In this document: positions 37,493 through 49,963 of the stretch, one piece after another | How positions within the stretch are numbered: position 1 is the stretch's first letter | How the letters are laid out: every line of letters starts with the position of its first letter | Notes under the pieces: model-generated | The model's database searches: none | The model's input: the letters and a program-made list of their open reading frames with translations, nothing else | What the model was told of the DNA's origin: nothing | Source: Shouchella patagoniensis | GTDB lineage: Bacteria; Bacillota; Bacilli; Bacillales; Bacillaceae_D | Assembly (NCBI RefSeq): GCF_002019705.1 | Contig: NZ_KV917377.1 | Coordinates: 866,565-930,564, forward strand | DNA: 64,000 bases | Direction of reading: 5' to 3' | Translations under genes and position numbers: made by a program

Positions 37493-39202
37493 ATGTCTTT
37501 TGATGGCATGATGACAAGAGCAGTAACAAATGAATTACAAATGCTAACTGGAGGGCGGATTAACAAAATCCACCAACCATTTAAAACAGAACTTGTATTT
37601 ACAATTCGCGCTGGAGGCAAAAACCATTCGCTATTGGCATCTTCAAACGCGACATTCGCCCGAGTACATCTAACTGGGGAAAAGTATGAGAACCCAAGCG
37701 AACCCCCAATGTTCTGTATGTTGTTACGTAAACATTTGGAAGGCGGTTTTGTTGCTAGTATTGAACAAGACGGATATGACCGCGTTATTTCGATCACAGT
37801 TGCAAATAAAGATGAGCTTGGAGACACAACAGAAAAGAAGCTAATAATTGAAATTATGGGGCGCCACAGCAATATCATTTTAGTTGATACAAAAAGTGGC
37901 GTGGTTATTGACAGCATTAAACATGTTCGCTTCGATCAAAGTAGCTATCGAACTGTTGGTCCTGGTCAAACATATAAAAAACCACCGGAACAGCATAAAG
38001 CAGATCCATTAGCCGCAAATACAGATGATGTTCTTCGATCGATTGATTTTAATGCTGGAAAGCTCGATAAACAGCTTGTTGCGGCATTCGCTGGCATTTC
38101 CCCACTCTTGGCGAACGAAATTCTAGCAAGAGCAAAAATGGCAAACAGGCATTCACTTCCTAGCGCTTTTACAGAAATGATGGAGCCAATTGCCAACCAT
38201 CAATACACACCAGAACTTGTAAAAGGAGAGAAAGAATTCTTTTCGATCGTTCACCTCTCGCATAAGCTAGGAGAACGACAAACCTTTTCAACGCCAAGTC
38301 TTCTGTTGGATCGCTTTTATTTTGGTAAAGGCGAGCGAGACCGAGTCAAACAACAAGCCTTCGATTTGGAACGCTTATTAAAAAATGAACATCAAAAAAA
38401 TGTCCGTAAACAAAAAAAGTTACATCAAACACTTGCGCAAGCGGATGAAGCTCAGTCGTATCAAAAACAAGGAGAGCTTTTAACAGCGAATATGCACCTT
38501 GTGACCCGTGGAGCAAAATCAATTGATGTCATTGATTATTACAGTGAAAATGGTTCAACTTTAACGATTACGCTTGACCCTTTGAAAACCGCATCAGAGA
38601 ATGCACAATTATTCTTTAAAAAATACCAAAAAGCAAAAACAGCACGCCTAGAAGTTGTTATTCAGATGGAAAAAACCGAGGAAGAACTTGCTTACCTTGA
38701 ATCTCTTCTTCAACAAATGGAATCTGCATCTTCTCGTGATATTGAAGATATTCGTAATGAATTAATAGAAGGCGGCTACATTCGCAAACGGCCTCAACAA
38801 GGGAAAAAGAAGAAAAAACAGACAGATAAGCCTCACTTGGAGACTTACCGATCAACAGCAGGGATTGAATTCTTAGTTGGAAAAAATAACCGCCAAAATG
38901 ATTATTTAACGAATCGTCTTGCAAGGCAAGATGAGGTCTGGCTCCACACAAAAGATATCCCAGGTTCACACGTCGTCATTCGAGACGTCTCTCCCGATGA
39001 GAAGACGCTTGCAGAAGCAGCGCTTGTAGCTGCTTATTTTTCAAAAGCACGAGAATCTAGTTCGGTGCCAGTTGATTACACGAAGATTCGTTATGTAAAA
39101 AAACCAAACGGTGCAAAACCAGGATACGTCACCTACGATCAACAAACCACATTATTTGTCACACCAAGTGAAGATGTAGTCCGCTCATTGCGATCTACGT
39201 AA
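37493..39202 (+). CDS. rqcH: ribosome quality control protein RqcH
   Basis: Bacterial NEMF homologue that adds alanine tails to nascent chains on obstructed 50S subunits, marking them for ClpXP. 569 residues: NFACT-N domain (1-about 180) with the essential Asp96-Arg97 pair, helix-hairpin-helix (about 180-240), long coiled coil (280-440) and C-terminal NFACT-R domain (about 455-569; DEVWLHTKDIPGSHVVI). AGAGGTGAG precedes the ATG. It is alone on the plus strand, divergent from yloB, and ends in a perfect terminator. YlmH, also reported to act in this pathway, is encoded at 58.1 kb. Confidence 0.97.
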   Translation: MSFDGMMTRAVTNELQMLTGGRINKIHQPFKTELVFTIRAGGKNHSLLASSNATFARVHLTGEKYENPSEPPMFCMLLRKHLEGGFVASIEQDGYDRVISITVANKDELGDTTEKKLIIEIMGRHSNIILVDTKSGVVIDSIKHVRFDQSSYRTVGPGQTYKKPPEQHKADPLAANTDDVLRSIDFNAGKLDKQLVAAFAGISPLLANEILARAKMANRHSLPSAFTEMMEPIANHQYTPELVKGEKEFFSIVHLSHKLGERQTFSTPSLLLDRFYFGKGERDRVKQQAFDLERLLKNEHQKNVRKQKKLHQTLAQADEAQSYQKQGELLTANMHLVTRGAKSIDVIDYYSENGSTLTITLDPLKTASENAQLFFKKYQKAKTARLEVVIQMEKTEEELAYLESLLQQMESASSRDIEDIRNELIEGGYIRKRPQQGKKKKKQTDKPHLETYRSTAGIEFLVGKNNRQNDYLTNRLARQDEVWLHTKDIPGSHVVIRDVSPDEKTLAEAALVAAYFSKARESSSVPVDYTKIRYVKKPNGAKPGYVTYDQQTTLFVTPSEDVVRSLRST

Positions 39203-39243
39203 AAAAAGCCGATTCCAGTTGCAACTGGAATCGGCTTTTTTAT
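39202..39243. terminator. bidirectional terminator after rqcH
   Basis: A nearly perfect symmetrical hairpin with arms AAAAAAGCCGATTCCAGT/ACTGGAATCGGCTTTTTT. It overlaps the last base of the rqcH stop codon and reaches the stop of the facing gene. Confidence 0.95.
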
Positions 39244-39503
39244 TATTTCTTCATACGTTTAAATTCTTCTAACGTTAGACCTCGTGCATCCGCTCTATAT
39301 AAGTCACCATTCGCTTCTAAAATTGCCGTTGCATCTTTAATAAAATGTTCATCCTTCATTGTGCTAATCGTGCGAATTACACTTAGCAGTGCATCAATTT
39401 TTGCGTTTGCTTTTGCACTTTCATCCACTAGGTGATTAATTGTACTCTCACAGGCTTCTAAACGTGCTTTAACTAGATCAAACTCTTCTTGTGTTATGCT
39501 CAT
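39243..39503 (-). CDS. small protein of unknown function
   Basis: I do not recognise this gene. The 86-residue product is soluble and mostly helical: SITQEEFDLVKARL at the start, ACESTINHLVDESAKANAKIDALL (near 16-39, a likely coiled coil), then a C-terminal part ending LTLEEFKRMKK. The start is supported by GGAGGGGG seven bases before the ATG; an upstream in-frame start would cover the ribosome site. It faces rqcH across a shared terminator and lies downstream of the methyltransferase terminator, so it is a separate unit. No signal peptide or membrane segment. Confidence 0.75.
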   Translation of the reverse strand: MSITQEEFDLVKARLEACESTINHLVDESAKANAKIDALLSVIRTISTMKDEHFIKDATAILEANGDLYRADARGLTLEEFKRMKK

Positions 39504-39590
39504 ATTCGCGCCCCCTCCACGTCTTTTCATCTCTTGTCATTAACGTAACTTTTTTCATAAATTTGTAAAGTAATTAATCCTCATTTATAA

Positions 39591-39615
39591 ACAAAAAACA
39601 ACGCTTATGCGCTGT
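39591..39615 (-). terminator. terminator after the methyltransferase gene
   Basis: Minus-strand 7-bp stem ACAGCGC/GCGTTGT with a four-base ATAA loop, followed by TTTTTGTTT. It appears to be the end of the extended pyrimidine operon. Confidence 0.7.
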
Positions 39616-39629
39616 TTTCTTTCCTGTAT

Positions 39630-40280
39630 CTAACTAATTGTTCCCTTACTAATGAATCCCAATCCATTAAGGACTGGGTGATGAATCATTCCATCTACTC
39701 CAGCAGTTAACAACATCTCATTTAATTGTTTTTCACTTTTTCGATGACGGCGTTCCGAAACCATTGCCCATTTCTGTAAATACATAGATTCTAATTCGGA
39801 AAGCTTGTGTGTTTTTGCATATGCTTCTGCGGCAGAACGATCCATTTCTGGTCCTGGATTTAACAATAGAAGAGTTCCCGTTGGCTTTAGAATTCGACTA
39901 AGTTCATTTATGCCTTGCTGTGGGTTGGGCAGAAGAAACAACACACATGTAGAAAAAACAATGTCGTAATGATGACTCGCTAATGGCAGATCCATCGCAT
40001 CTCCAACAAAAGCTTTTGCTTTATCGCTAGCGCCTTCCGCTTGAAAGAGCTCGTTGGCTCGTTGCACCATGCCTGCCGACAAATCCACTCCCACAAGCTC
40101 GTTTGCTTCTAAAATGCCGCGTAATAGTAACCGTCCTGTTCCACAGCCAATGTCTGCGACCGCTTTATTTGCCCAACTACCTGACTCTACTTTTAATTTT
40201 CTATGAATCTCTGATAGCCAATTCGTACGCACCATGCCATCAAAAAAATCAACCAACTCGTCAAATTCTGCCCCATCCAT
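39630..40280 (-). CDS. SAM-dependent methyltransferase, substrate unknown
   Basis: Class I (Rossmann) methyltransferase of the Methyltransf_11 type. About 216 residues from the ATG at 40280: motif I VADIGCGTGRLLL near 30-42 (SAM binding), acidic motif II GVDLSAG near 54-60, motif III DAMDLPLASHHYDIVFSTCVL near 83, and a post-motif GTLLLLNPG. A TTG at 40313 and a GTG between them are also in frame, and neither start has a convincing ribosome site. It starts within 40 bases of the pyrE stop, with no terminator between, so it is probably the last gene of the pyr operon. The substrate cannot be inferred. Confidence 0.85.
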   Translation of the reverse strand: MDGAEFDELVDFFDGMVRTNWLSEIHRKLKVESGSWANKAVADIGCGTGRLLLRGILEANELVGVDLSAGMVQRANELFQAEGASDKAKAFVGDAMDLPLASHHYDIVFSTCVLFLLPNPQQGINELSRILKPTGTLLLLNPGPEMDRSAAEAYAKTHKLSELESMYLQKWAMVSERRHRKSEKQLNEMLLTAGVDGMIHHPVLNGLGFISKGTIS

Positions 40281-40316
40281 TTTTCTCAGAAGATTCACCC
40301 GCCTAACAGACAAACA

Positions 40317-40945
40317 TTAACGGTTCATCCACGTTATATCCTGAGGATCTTCCCGCCAAGCTGCCAGTTTCTTATGTTCTGCTTCAGTAATGGTTCCTCT
40401 TTTTTTCGCTTCTTCAACAAGCGTGGTATAACTCGTTAAAACGCGGAAGTCAAGTTCAGATTTTTTAAAATTAAGCATTCCTTGTTCTAATTCATAGGAG
40501 AAAATTGCTGCCACGAAAAGGACATGTGCATTTGCTTCTCGCAATGCCTCTGCTGCCGCAATTGAACTACCTCCTGTTGAGATCAAATCTTCAATAATAA
40601 CTACTTTGCTACCAACAGGTAATTTTCCTTCAATTAAATTTTGTTTTCCATGCCCTTTTGCACTTCCCCGAACGTAAATCATAGGTAAATTTAATTCCTC
40701 GGCTACTAAGGCTGCATGGGGAATTCCAGCAGTTGCAGTCCCTGCGATAATTTCAGCATCAGGTGCATGTTCAAGAATAAGTTGCGCTAGTCCTTTTGCC
40801 ACATCTTTGCGTACTGTTGGATAAGAGAGTGTTAAACGATTGTCACAATAGATAGGTGATTTTAAACCAGAACTCCATGTAAATGGCTCTGATGGCGATA
40901 AACTAACCGCCTGAATATCGAGTAAGTGATTTGCAATTAAAGTAC

Positions 40946-40949
<4 letters not shown>
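40317..40949 (-). CDS. pyrE: orotate phosphoribosyltransferase
   Basis: Joins orotate and PRPP to give orotidine monophosphate. 210 residues with the PRPP motif VVIIEDLISTGGSSI (near 112-126) and KSPIYCDNR near 30. The ATG overlaps the pyrF stop as ATGA. Last enzyme gene of the pyr cluster; a methyltransferase gene follows. Confidence 0.98.
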
Positions 40950-43355
<2,406 letters not shown>

Positions 43356-43383
43356 TTCACTGCCTCCCATAGCTTGTTATGCA

Positions 43384-43410
43384 AGCCACCAGCTCTTTTA
43401 ACCGGTGGCT
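43384..43410 (-). promoter_or_regulatory. intergenic hairpin between carB and pyrK
   Basis: Minus-strand arms AGCCACCGG/CTGGTGGCT (9 bp with one G-U pair) in the only real gap among the later pyr genes. No T-run follows, so it is not an intrinsic terminator; an RNA-processing or stability element is more likely. Confidence 0.45.
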
Positions 43411-43423
43411 CTAGCATAATCAT

Positions 43424-46400
43424 TTATACGTGATGCGGCATGCTTTCAGCGGCAAATGTGATGGATTCAAGCACACTCAACAATGCTGCAGCCGTGTCAA
43501 TGGATGTTAAACACACAACACCATTTTCAACTGATTCACGTCGGATCCGGAATCCATCACGTGCTGGTTGCTTCCCACGGGTAAGAGTATTAATGACAAA
43601 CTGAGCTTCCCCTTGACGGATCGTGTCAAGCAAATGGGGTTCGCCTTCATTAATTTTATTGACAACTTTTGCTGGAATTCCGGCTTCTGCTAACACGCTA
43701 GCCGTCCCTGACGTTGCCATAATGCTGTATCCAATGTCATGAAATCGTTTTGCAATTTCAACGGATTCGTCCTTATCTTTATTAGCAACTGTGAACAACA
43801 CCGAGCCATGGGTCGGAATGTTCATCCCCGATGCCACTAGACCTTTGTAAAGGGCTTTTTCAAGTGTTTTATCACGGCCCATCACTTCCCCAGTTGACTT
43901 CATTTCTGGCCCAAGCGATATATCAACACGGCGTAACTTCGCAAAAGAGAATACTGGAACTTTAACTGAAACTTCCTTCGCTTCAGGATGATACCCCGAA
44001 CCGTAACCAAGTCCCTCAAGTGTCTCACCTAGCATGACGCGAGTTGCGACATTTGCCATGGGCACCCCTGTAATTTTACTTAGGAAAGGCACTGTGCGAC
44101 TTGAACGTGGGTTCACCTCTAGTACATATACTTCGTCTTTATGCCAAACAAACTGGATGTTCAGCAAGCCAACAATATTTAAGCCTTTAGCAATACTAGT
44201 TGTCCGCTCAATTAGAAGCTGCTTTATATGATCTGGAACGGTTTGTGGAGGGTAAACGGCGATTGAGTCACCAGAATGAACACCAGCCCGCTCAATATGT
44301 TCCATAATGCCTGGAATATACACATCTTTGCCATCGCTAATTGCATCAACTTCGAGCTCTTTTCCAGTCAGATAACGATCAACCAATACTGGATGCTTTG
44401 GATTTACTTTTACAGCCGTTTCCATATAGCGCAAGAGTTCTTCTTCATGATATACGATCTCCATCGCTCGTCCGCCAAGTACATACGAAGGACGTACAAG
44501 TACTGGATAGCCAATGTCGGTAGCAATTGCAACCGCGCCGTCAACCGAAGTAGCTGTTTTACCAAGAGGTTGCGGAATTCCTAAACTTTCTAGCGCTTGT
44601 TCAAACTTATCCCGGTTTTCGGCCCGATCCATATCCTCAAGCGTTGTGCCGATGATTTCCACACCACGAGCTGATAAATCCGCTGCTAAATTAATAGCCG
44701 TTTGACCGCCAAATTGTACAATTACACCTTTTGGTTTTTCCAAGTTGACAACATTCATTACATCTTCTACTGTTAACGGTTCAAAATAGAGCTTATCTGA
44801 CGTTGAGAAATCAGTTGATACTGTCTCTGGATTATTGTTCATAATAATTGCTTCATACCCTGCTTCTTTAATGGCCCATACCGTATGAACTGTCGCATAA
44901 TCAAACTCAATCCCTTGACCAATTCGAATTGGTCCAGACCCTAGTACAAGAATGCTTTCTTTTTCAGTCCGTTTCGATTCATTTTCTTGCTCATATGTTC
45001 CATAAAAGTAAGGGGTTGGCGATGAAAATTCTGCTGCACACGTATCTACCATCTTAAATACTGGTACGACCCCAGCCGCTTGCCTTAATTCATAAACGGC
45101 TTCTTCATCTGTTTCCCATTTTCGACTAATGTAGGAATCCGAAAATCCAGCTCGCTTTAAACGACGCAACACCGTTTCATCCGTCCGTGCATCCGCCAAT
45201 AACTGCTCTAACGCAACAATTCGAGCCAGTTTTTGTAAAAACAATCGATCAATTTTGGTCGTTTGATGAATTTCTTCGATTGATACACCTTTTCGCAGTA
45301 GAGCACCGATGGCAAACAGCCTCTCATCATCCGCTTTTGAGATTTTAACCAATAACTCTTCAGCTGTCTTATCTTCAAGAGCAGCATCAATCAAGTGATC
45401 ATATCCTGCTTCAAGCGAGCGAATGGCTTTTAAAATCGACTCTTCCAATGACCTTCCAATTGCCATGACTTCCCCGGTTGCTTTCATTTGTGTGCCAAGC
45501 TTACGGTTTGCAGATTCAAACTTATCAAATGGCCAGCGGGGAATTTTTGAAACAACATAATCAAGCGCTGGTTCAAAACTTGCATAGGTTGTTTCTGTAA
45601 CCGGATTTTTTAACTCATCTAAATGATAGCCAACCGCAATTTTCGCAGCAATTTTCGCGATCGGATAGCCAGTTGCTTTAGAAGCAAGTGCAGAAGACCG
45701 ACTCACACGGGGATTCACTTCAATGATGTAATACTGGTCGCTGTCTGCATCAAGAGCGAATTGAACATTACAGCCTCCTTCAATTCCTAATGCACGAATA
45801 ATCGAGAGTGAGGAATTTCGCAGCATTTGGTAATCGCGATCCGATAAAGTTTGACTTGGTGCAAATACAATCGAGTCGCCTGTGTGAACACCAACTGGAT
45901 CAAAGTTCTCCATATTGCAAACAACAATTGCTTCATCTTTTGCATCACGCATAACTTCATACTCAACCTCTTTAAAACCAGCAATGCTTTTTTCTACCAA
46001 ACATTGGGTGACCGGGCTATATTTTAACCCACTCGCCACGATTTCAGCTAAATCTTCACTAGTATAAGCGATGCCGCCGCCTGTACCTCCTAACGTATAC
46101 GCAGGACGAATAATGACTGGATAGCCGACCGTTTCAACAAATTTAACGGCTTCAGCAAGCGTGTGAACAATCTCACTTTCAGGAACCGGTTCACCTAGAA
46201 GGTTCATCAAAGCACGAAACTGTTCCCGATCTTCTGCCTGTTCAATTGCATCAAGCTTTGTGCCAAGTAGTTCGATCTCATACTGTTCTAAAACACCTGC
46301 ATTTTTTAACTCTAGTGCCATGTTTAATCCGGTTTGACCGCCTAGTGTCGGTAAAAGGCCATCAGGGCGTTCTTTTCGTATAATCCGACTCACAAATTCT

Positions 46401-46612
46401 AGCGTAAGCGGCTCGATGTAAACCCGATCTGCCATTGTTGTATCCGTCATAATCGTCGCTGGATTCGAGTTAATTAGAATAACTTCATACCCTTCTTCTT
46501 TTAACGCTTGGCAAGCTTGCGTGCCTGCATAATCAAACTCGGCTGCCTGTCCAATCACGATAGGACCTGATCCGATTACTAAAATCTTCTTTAAATCTGT
46601 ACGTTTTGGCAT
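43424..46612 (-). CDS. carB: carbamoyl-phosphate synthase, large subunit (pyrimidine type)
   Basis: Makes carbamoyl phosphate from bicarbonate, ATP and ammonia delivered by CarA. 1062 residues with the doubled architecture: first ATP-grasp synthetase half (1-400, [17 protein letters not shown] near 13-29), oligomerisation domain (400-550), second half ([19 protein letters not shown] near 555), and a C-terminal MGS regulatory domain (about 930-1062). In the pyr operon, so it is the pyrimidine-specific enzyme (pyrAB in B. subtilis naming). Confidence 0.98.
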   Translation of the reverse strand: MPKRTDLKKILVIGSGPIVIGQAAEFDYAGTQACQALKEEGYEVILINSNPATIMTDTTMADRVYIEPLTLEFVSRIIRKERPDGLLPTLGGQTGLNMALELKNAGVLEQYEIELLGTKLDAIEQAEDREQFRALMNLLGEPVPESEIVHTLAEAVKFVETVGYPVIIRPAYTLGGTGGGIAYTSEDLAEIVASGLKYSPVTQCLVEKSIAGFKEVEYEVMRDAKDEAIVVCNMENFDPVGVHTGDSIVFAPSQTLSDRDYQMLRNSSLSIIRALGIEGGCNVQFALDADSDQYYIIEVNPRVSRSSALASKATGYPIAKIAAKIAVGYHLDELKNPVTETTYASFEPALDYVVSKIPRWPFDKFESANRKLGTQMKATGEVMAIGRSLEESILKAIRSLEAGYDHLIDAALEDKTAEELLVKISKADDERLFAIGALLRKGVSIEEIHQTTKIDRLFLQKLARIVALEQLLADARTDETVLRRLKRAGFSDSYISRKWETDEEAVYELRQAAGVVPVFKMVDTCAAEFSSPTPYFYGTYEQENESKRTEKESILVLGSGPIRIGQGIEFDYATVHTVWAIKEAGYEAIIMNNNPETVSTDFSTSDKLYFEPLTVEDVMNVVNLEKPKGVIVQFGGQTAINLAADLSARGVEIIGTTLEDMDRAENRDKFEQALESLGIPQPLGKTATSVDGAVAIATDIGYPVLVRPSYVLGGRAMEIVYHEEELLRYMETAVKVNPKHPVLVDRYLTGKELEVDAISDGKDVYIPGIMEHIERAGVHSGDSIAVYPPQTVPDHIKQLLIERTTSIAKGLNIVGLLNIQFVWHKDEVYVLEVNPRSSRTVPFLSKITGVPMANVATRVMLGETLEGLGYGSGYHPEAKEVSVKVPVFSFAKLRRVDISLGPEMKSTGEVMGRDKTLEKALYKGLVASGMNIPTHGSVLFTVANKDKDESVEIAKRFHDIGYSIMATSGTASVLAEAGIPAKVVNKINEGEPHLLDTIRQGEAQFVINTLTRGKQPARDGFRIRRESVENGVVCLTSIDTAAALLSVLESITFAAESMPHHV

Positions 46613-46633
46613 AATCCCACTCCCCTAGATGTT

Positions 46634-47719
46634 CTATGCAAGAACTTTTGCTTTTGCTTCTGTCATCATGCGAATAAATTCGTCAAATAAGTAATTAGCA
46701 TCATGGGGACCTGGTGAAGCTTCCGGATGATATTGTACACTAAACGCTTGTGCCTGTTTGTGGCGTAGCCCCTCTACTGTCCCATCATTTACCGCCTCAT
46801 GTGTTAATTCAAGCTCTGTCCCTTCAAGTGACCACGCATCAACTGTATATCCATGGTTTTGGGCAGTGATATCAATTCTCCCTGTCACTATCTCCCGTAC
46901 AGGATGGTTAGAACCCCGATGACCAAAAGTCAATTTGCTTGTTGTTGCTCCACACGCCAAAGCAAGCAGTTGATGACCGAGACAGATACCAAACAATGGT
47001 ATTTCACCAATCAGTTCTTTAACTGTTTGAACAGTCTCTGGTACATTCTCAGGATTGCCTGGACCATTTGAAACAAGGACTCCATCGACACCAAGACGTT
47101 TTATCTCGTCAGCACCAGTGTTGTAAGGAACTACTACAACGTCACATTGTCGCTCAATTAATGATTGGAGAATACCATGCTTCATACCACAATCAATAAG
47201 AGCGACCCGCATCCCTTTTCCGGGCACATGATAGGCCGTGTTTACGGATACCTTTGATACTTGGTCGGTCAGTGGTTTACTGTTTTTCAAACTTGCAGCC
47301 ACTTCTTCCGGAATGGCCTCCATATCACAAATGCGGCCACGTAACGTTCCAAATGCCCGAATTTTTCTCGTCAGCATACGCGTATCGATTCCAGCCAGAC
47401 CCGGGATGTTTTTAGCAACAAGTAGGTCATGGAGCGATTCTTGCTCGCGCCAATGGCTTGGCTCAAGCTCAACCTCTCGAACGATGAGTCCAGCAATTGC
47501 TGGATTAAGTGATTCGAAATCGTCCCGATTGATTCCATAGTTTCCAATCAACGGATACGTTAACATCACAATTTGCCCACAATAAGAAGGGTCTGATAAA
47601 ATTTCTTGATATCCTGTCATCCCCGTATTAAAGACAACTTCGCCGCTCATGACGAGATCCGCGCCAAATCCTTCTCCTTTAAATACCGTTCCGTCTTCAA
47701 GTATCAGCTGTTTATGCAT
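46634..47719 (-). CDS. carA: carbamoyl-phosphate synthase, small subunit (pyrimidine type)
   Basis: Glutaminase that supplies ammonia to CarB. 361 residues: N-terminal CPSase domain ([13 protein letters not shown] at 6-18, [10 protein letters not shown] near 33) and C-terminal class I glutamine amidotransferase with the nucleophile in GICLGHQ (about 240-246) and the partner histidine in [10 protein letters not shown] near 325. The ATG at 47719 lies eight bases inside the end of pyrC with GGAGCG ahead; the much longer upstream frame is a run through pyrC. Confidence 0.98.
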   Translation of the reverse strand: MHKQLILEDGTVFKGEGFGADLVMSGEVVFNTGMTGYQEILSDPSYCGQIVMLTYPLIGNYGINRDDFESLNPAIAGLIVREVELEPSHWREQESLHDLLVAKNIPGLAGIDTRMLTRKIRAFGTLRGRICDMEAIPEEVAASLKNSKPLTDQVSKVSVNTAYHVPGKGMRVALIDCGMKHGILQSLIERQCDVVVVPYNTGADEIKRLGVDGVLVSNGPGNPENVPETVQTVKELIGEIPLFGICLGHQLLALACGATTSKLTFGHRGSNHPVREIVTGRIDITAQNHGYTVDAWSLEGTELELTHEAVNDGTVEGLRHKQAQAFSVQYHPEASPGPHDANYLFDEFIRMMTEAKAKVLA

Positions 47720-48995
47720 TGATGATTCGCTCCTTTTTATAGACGGTTTCCCCTGCAACAATCGTTGTTTGCGGGATGCCTTCGCATGTCCATCCAGCAA
47801 ATGGGGTGTTTTTACCTTTCGAGTAAAATGTATTTGGGTCAATTGTTTCTTTCGCCGTTAAATCGATAAGTGTGAGATCAGCTTCTGCACCTACTGTTAA
47901 TGTTCCATAAGGTAGGTTAAATGTTTGCGCAGGCTTTATCGTAAGCCAATCAAGCAATTGTTTAAGCGTAAAAGTACCTGGCTTTACTAGATGTGTATAT
48001 AAAAGTTGGAAAGCCGATTCTAATCCGACAATGCCAAATGGTGCTCGTTCAATTGATGTATTTTTTTCTTCTAAAGTATGTGGGGCATGATCTGTTGCAA
48101 TAAAATCGATTGTTCCATCAAGTAGGCCAGCAATAAGCGCATCGCGATCATCCTTCCCTCTTAATGGCGGGTTCATTTTATAGTTTGTATCTTGTCCTTC
48201 GATATCGTCTTCACAAAGCAATAAATGGTGCGGCGTTACTTCTGCTGTTACGCGAATCCCCGCCTGTTTCGCATCTCGGATGACACGAACTGATTCTTTT
48301 GTTGACACATGACAGACATGATAATGGGTACCCGCCGCTTCCGCGAGTAACACGTCTCGTGCAATATGAACCGATTCGCAGACAGAAGGAATTCCATTTA
48401 AACCTTGTTCAGTTGAGTAACGTCCTTCGTGAACGGCTCCACCGTTAATGAGGGAATTGTCTTCACAATGGGCTACAACGGCCATGCCAAGCGCTGCAGC
48501 TTCCTTCATTGCAGCAAACATCATGCCTGCTTCTTGAATACCAACCCCGTCATCTGTAAAAGCAAAGGCGCCCGCTTCTTTTAATGCAGCAAAATCAGTG
48601 AGTTCTTTACCTAATTGACGTGTTGTAATAGATGCATAAGGAAGAACTCTGACCAGACCTGATTCTGCGATTCGCGCTTGTAATGTGTTCATTTGCTCTG
48701 CGGTATCCGGTACCGGTCGGGTATTTGGCATTGCAGCAACAGTTGTAAACCCACCACGAGCCGCGGCCTTCGTTCCCGTTTCAATTGTTTCTTTCTTTTC
48801 GCCGCCAGGTTCCCGCAAATGAATATGTGCATCAACAAACCCCGGACTAATAAGAAGCCCAGTCGCATCAATCCATTCGACTATCTGTTCTTCTTTTACA
48901 ACATCGCTTATTTTTCCCGCTTTTATATACACATCTTTTTCAATTCTTTCGCCTTTTTCATCAATAATGAATCCGCCCGTTATTTTTGTAGCCAT
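47712..48995 (-). CDS. pyrC: dihydroorotase
   Basis: Cyclises carbamoyl aspartate to dihydroorotate. 427-residue zinc amidohydrolase of the type I bacterial class: [14 protein letters not shown] near 54-67 (metal histidines), later metal histidines in VAHCEDN and HVCHVS, and the catalytic ATDHAPHT near 302-309. Its end overlaps carA. Confidence 0.98.
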   Translation of the reverse strand: MATKITGGFIIDEKGERIEKDVYIKAGKISDVVKEEQIVEWIDATGLLISPGFVDAHIHLREPGGEKKETIETGTKAAARGGFTTVAAMPNTRPVPDTAEQMNTLQARIAESGLVRVLPYASITTRQLGKELTDFAALKEAGAFAFTDDGVGIQEAGMMFAAMKEAAALGMAVVAHCEDNSLINGGAVHEGRYSTEQGLNGIPSVCESVHIARDVLLAEAAGTHYHVCHVSTKESVRVIRDAKQAGIRVTAEVTPHHLLLCEDDIEGQDTNYKMNPPLRGKDDRDALIAGLLDGTIDFIATDHAPHTLEEKNTSIERAPFGIVGLESAFQLLYTHLVKPGTFTLKQLLDWLTIKPAQTFNLPYGTLTVGAEADLTLIDLTAKETIDPNTFYSKGKNTPFAGWTCEGIPQTTIVAGETVYKKERIINA

Positions 48996-49023
48996 TATCT
49001 GACATCCCCTTTTATTGTTGTCT

Positions 49024-49935
49024 TTATGCTTCTAGCGCACGTTTTAAAACAGCCATCCGCACCGCTACCCCGTTTGCACTTTGTTTAAATATTCTTGATC
49101 TTCTACATTCAACAAGCGAGCTAGCTATTTCCACGCCTCGGTTAACCGGAGCCGGGTGCATGATGATACTACCTTGTCTCATAGTTGCCTCCCGTTTTTC
49201 CGTTAACCCAAAAGTGGAGTGATAACCTTCTTTTGAAAAGAGAGTAGTTCCATCATGACGTTCATGCTGAACACGTAACATCATAAGGACATCTGATTGT
49301 TTAGCAGCTTCATCCATTGAAAGGTGCCGATATGAATGTTTAAAATCCCCCATCCACTCGTTGGGCCCAGCAATTCTCACCGTTGCACCAAGTCTCGACA
49401 AAATATCTGCATTCGATCGCGCCACTCGGCTATGAATAAGGTCACCAGCAATTGTTACTTGTAAACCCTCAAATGAAGCAAACTCTTGCTTCATTGTTAA
49501 TAAGTCGAGAAGGGATTGAGTTGGGTGATTACCGCACCCATCACCTGCGTTAATAACTGGGATCGTTAAACCTTGAAGCTCTTTAAAATAAGCGTCTTGA
49601 GAATGACGAATCACTAGAGCATTTGCACCGATTGATTCAAGTGTACGAGCCGTATCATACAAGCTCTCACCTTTCTTCGTGCTGGAATGGTCACCATCAA
49701 ATTGAAGCATCTCTAAACCTAACCGTTTTTCAGCCACTTCAAAGCTAAATCTTGTTCGCGTACTAGCTTCAAAAAACAAGTTCGCTATAAACGTTTGCTT
49801 TGCTGGACGCCAATAGCGTCCACTGGCAAAAAGTTCCGCTTCACAAAGCAACTTAGCAACGTCTTCTAGATCTAAATCACTCATTGTATGAAGTCCTTTT
49901 AGTAATGCCTTTTCCATTTGTAACCCCATCATCAT
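49024..49935 (-). CDS. pyrB: aspartate carbamoyltransferase, catalytic chain
   Basis: Condenses carbamoyl phosphate and aspartate. About 303 residues with the carbamoyl-phosphate loop [13 protein letters not shown] near 53-65, HPTQSLLDL near 137 and HPAPVNRG near 261. The frame starts with three ATG codons 4-10 bases after GAGGAGG; any could serve. No regulatory chain (PyrI) is present, as usual in Bacillus. The gap to pyrP is only 28 bases, so the third PyrR attenuator of B. subtilis is absent. Confidence 0.98.
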   Translation of the reverse strand: MMMGLQMEKALLKGLHTMSDLDLEDVAKLLCEAELFASGRYWRPAKQTFIANLFFEASTRTRFSFEVAEKRLGLEMLQFDGDHSSTKKGESLYDTARTLESIGANALVIRHSQDAYFKELQGLTIPVINAGDGCGNHPTQSLLDLLTMKQEFASFEGLQVTIAGDLIHSRVARSNADILSRLGATVRIAGPNEWMGDFKHSYRHLSMDEAAKQSDVLMMLRVQHERHDGTTLFSKEGYHSTFGLTEKREATMRQGSIIMHPAPVNRGVEIASSLVECRRSRIFKQSANGVAVRMAVLKRALEA

Positions 49936-49963
49936 TTGGCCTCCTCATTTTTAAACGCAAGCC

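Noticed and set aside
43384-43410. carB-pyrK hairpin as an intrinsic terminator
   Set aside because: No T-run follows the stem, and the remaining pyr genes have no other promoter.
46634-47842. Longer carA form starting upstream of 47719
   Set aside because: The extra 41 codons overlap the pyrC coding end and do not resemble CarA; the ATG at 47719 has a good ribosome site.
49936-49963. A third PyrR attenuator between pyrP and pyrB
   Set aside because: The gap is too short and holds only a ribosome site.
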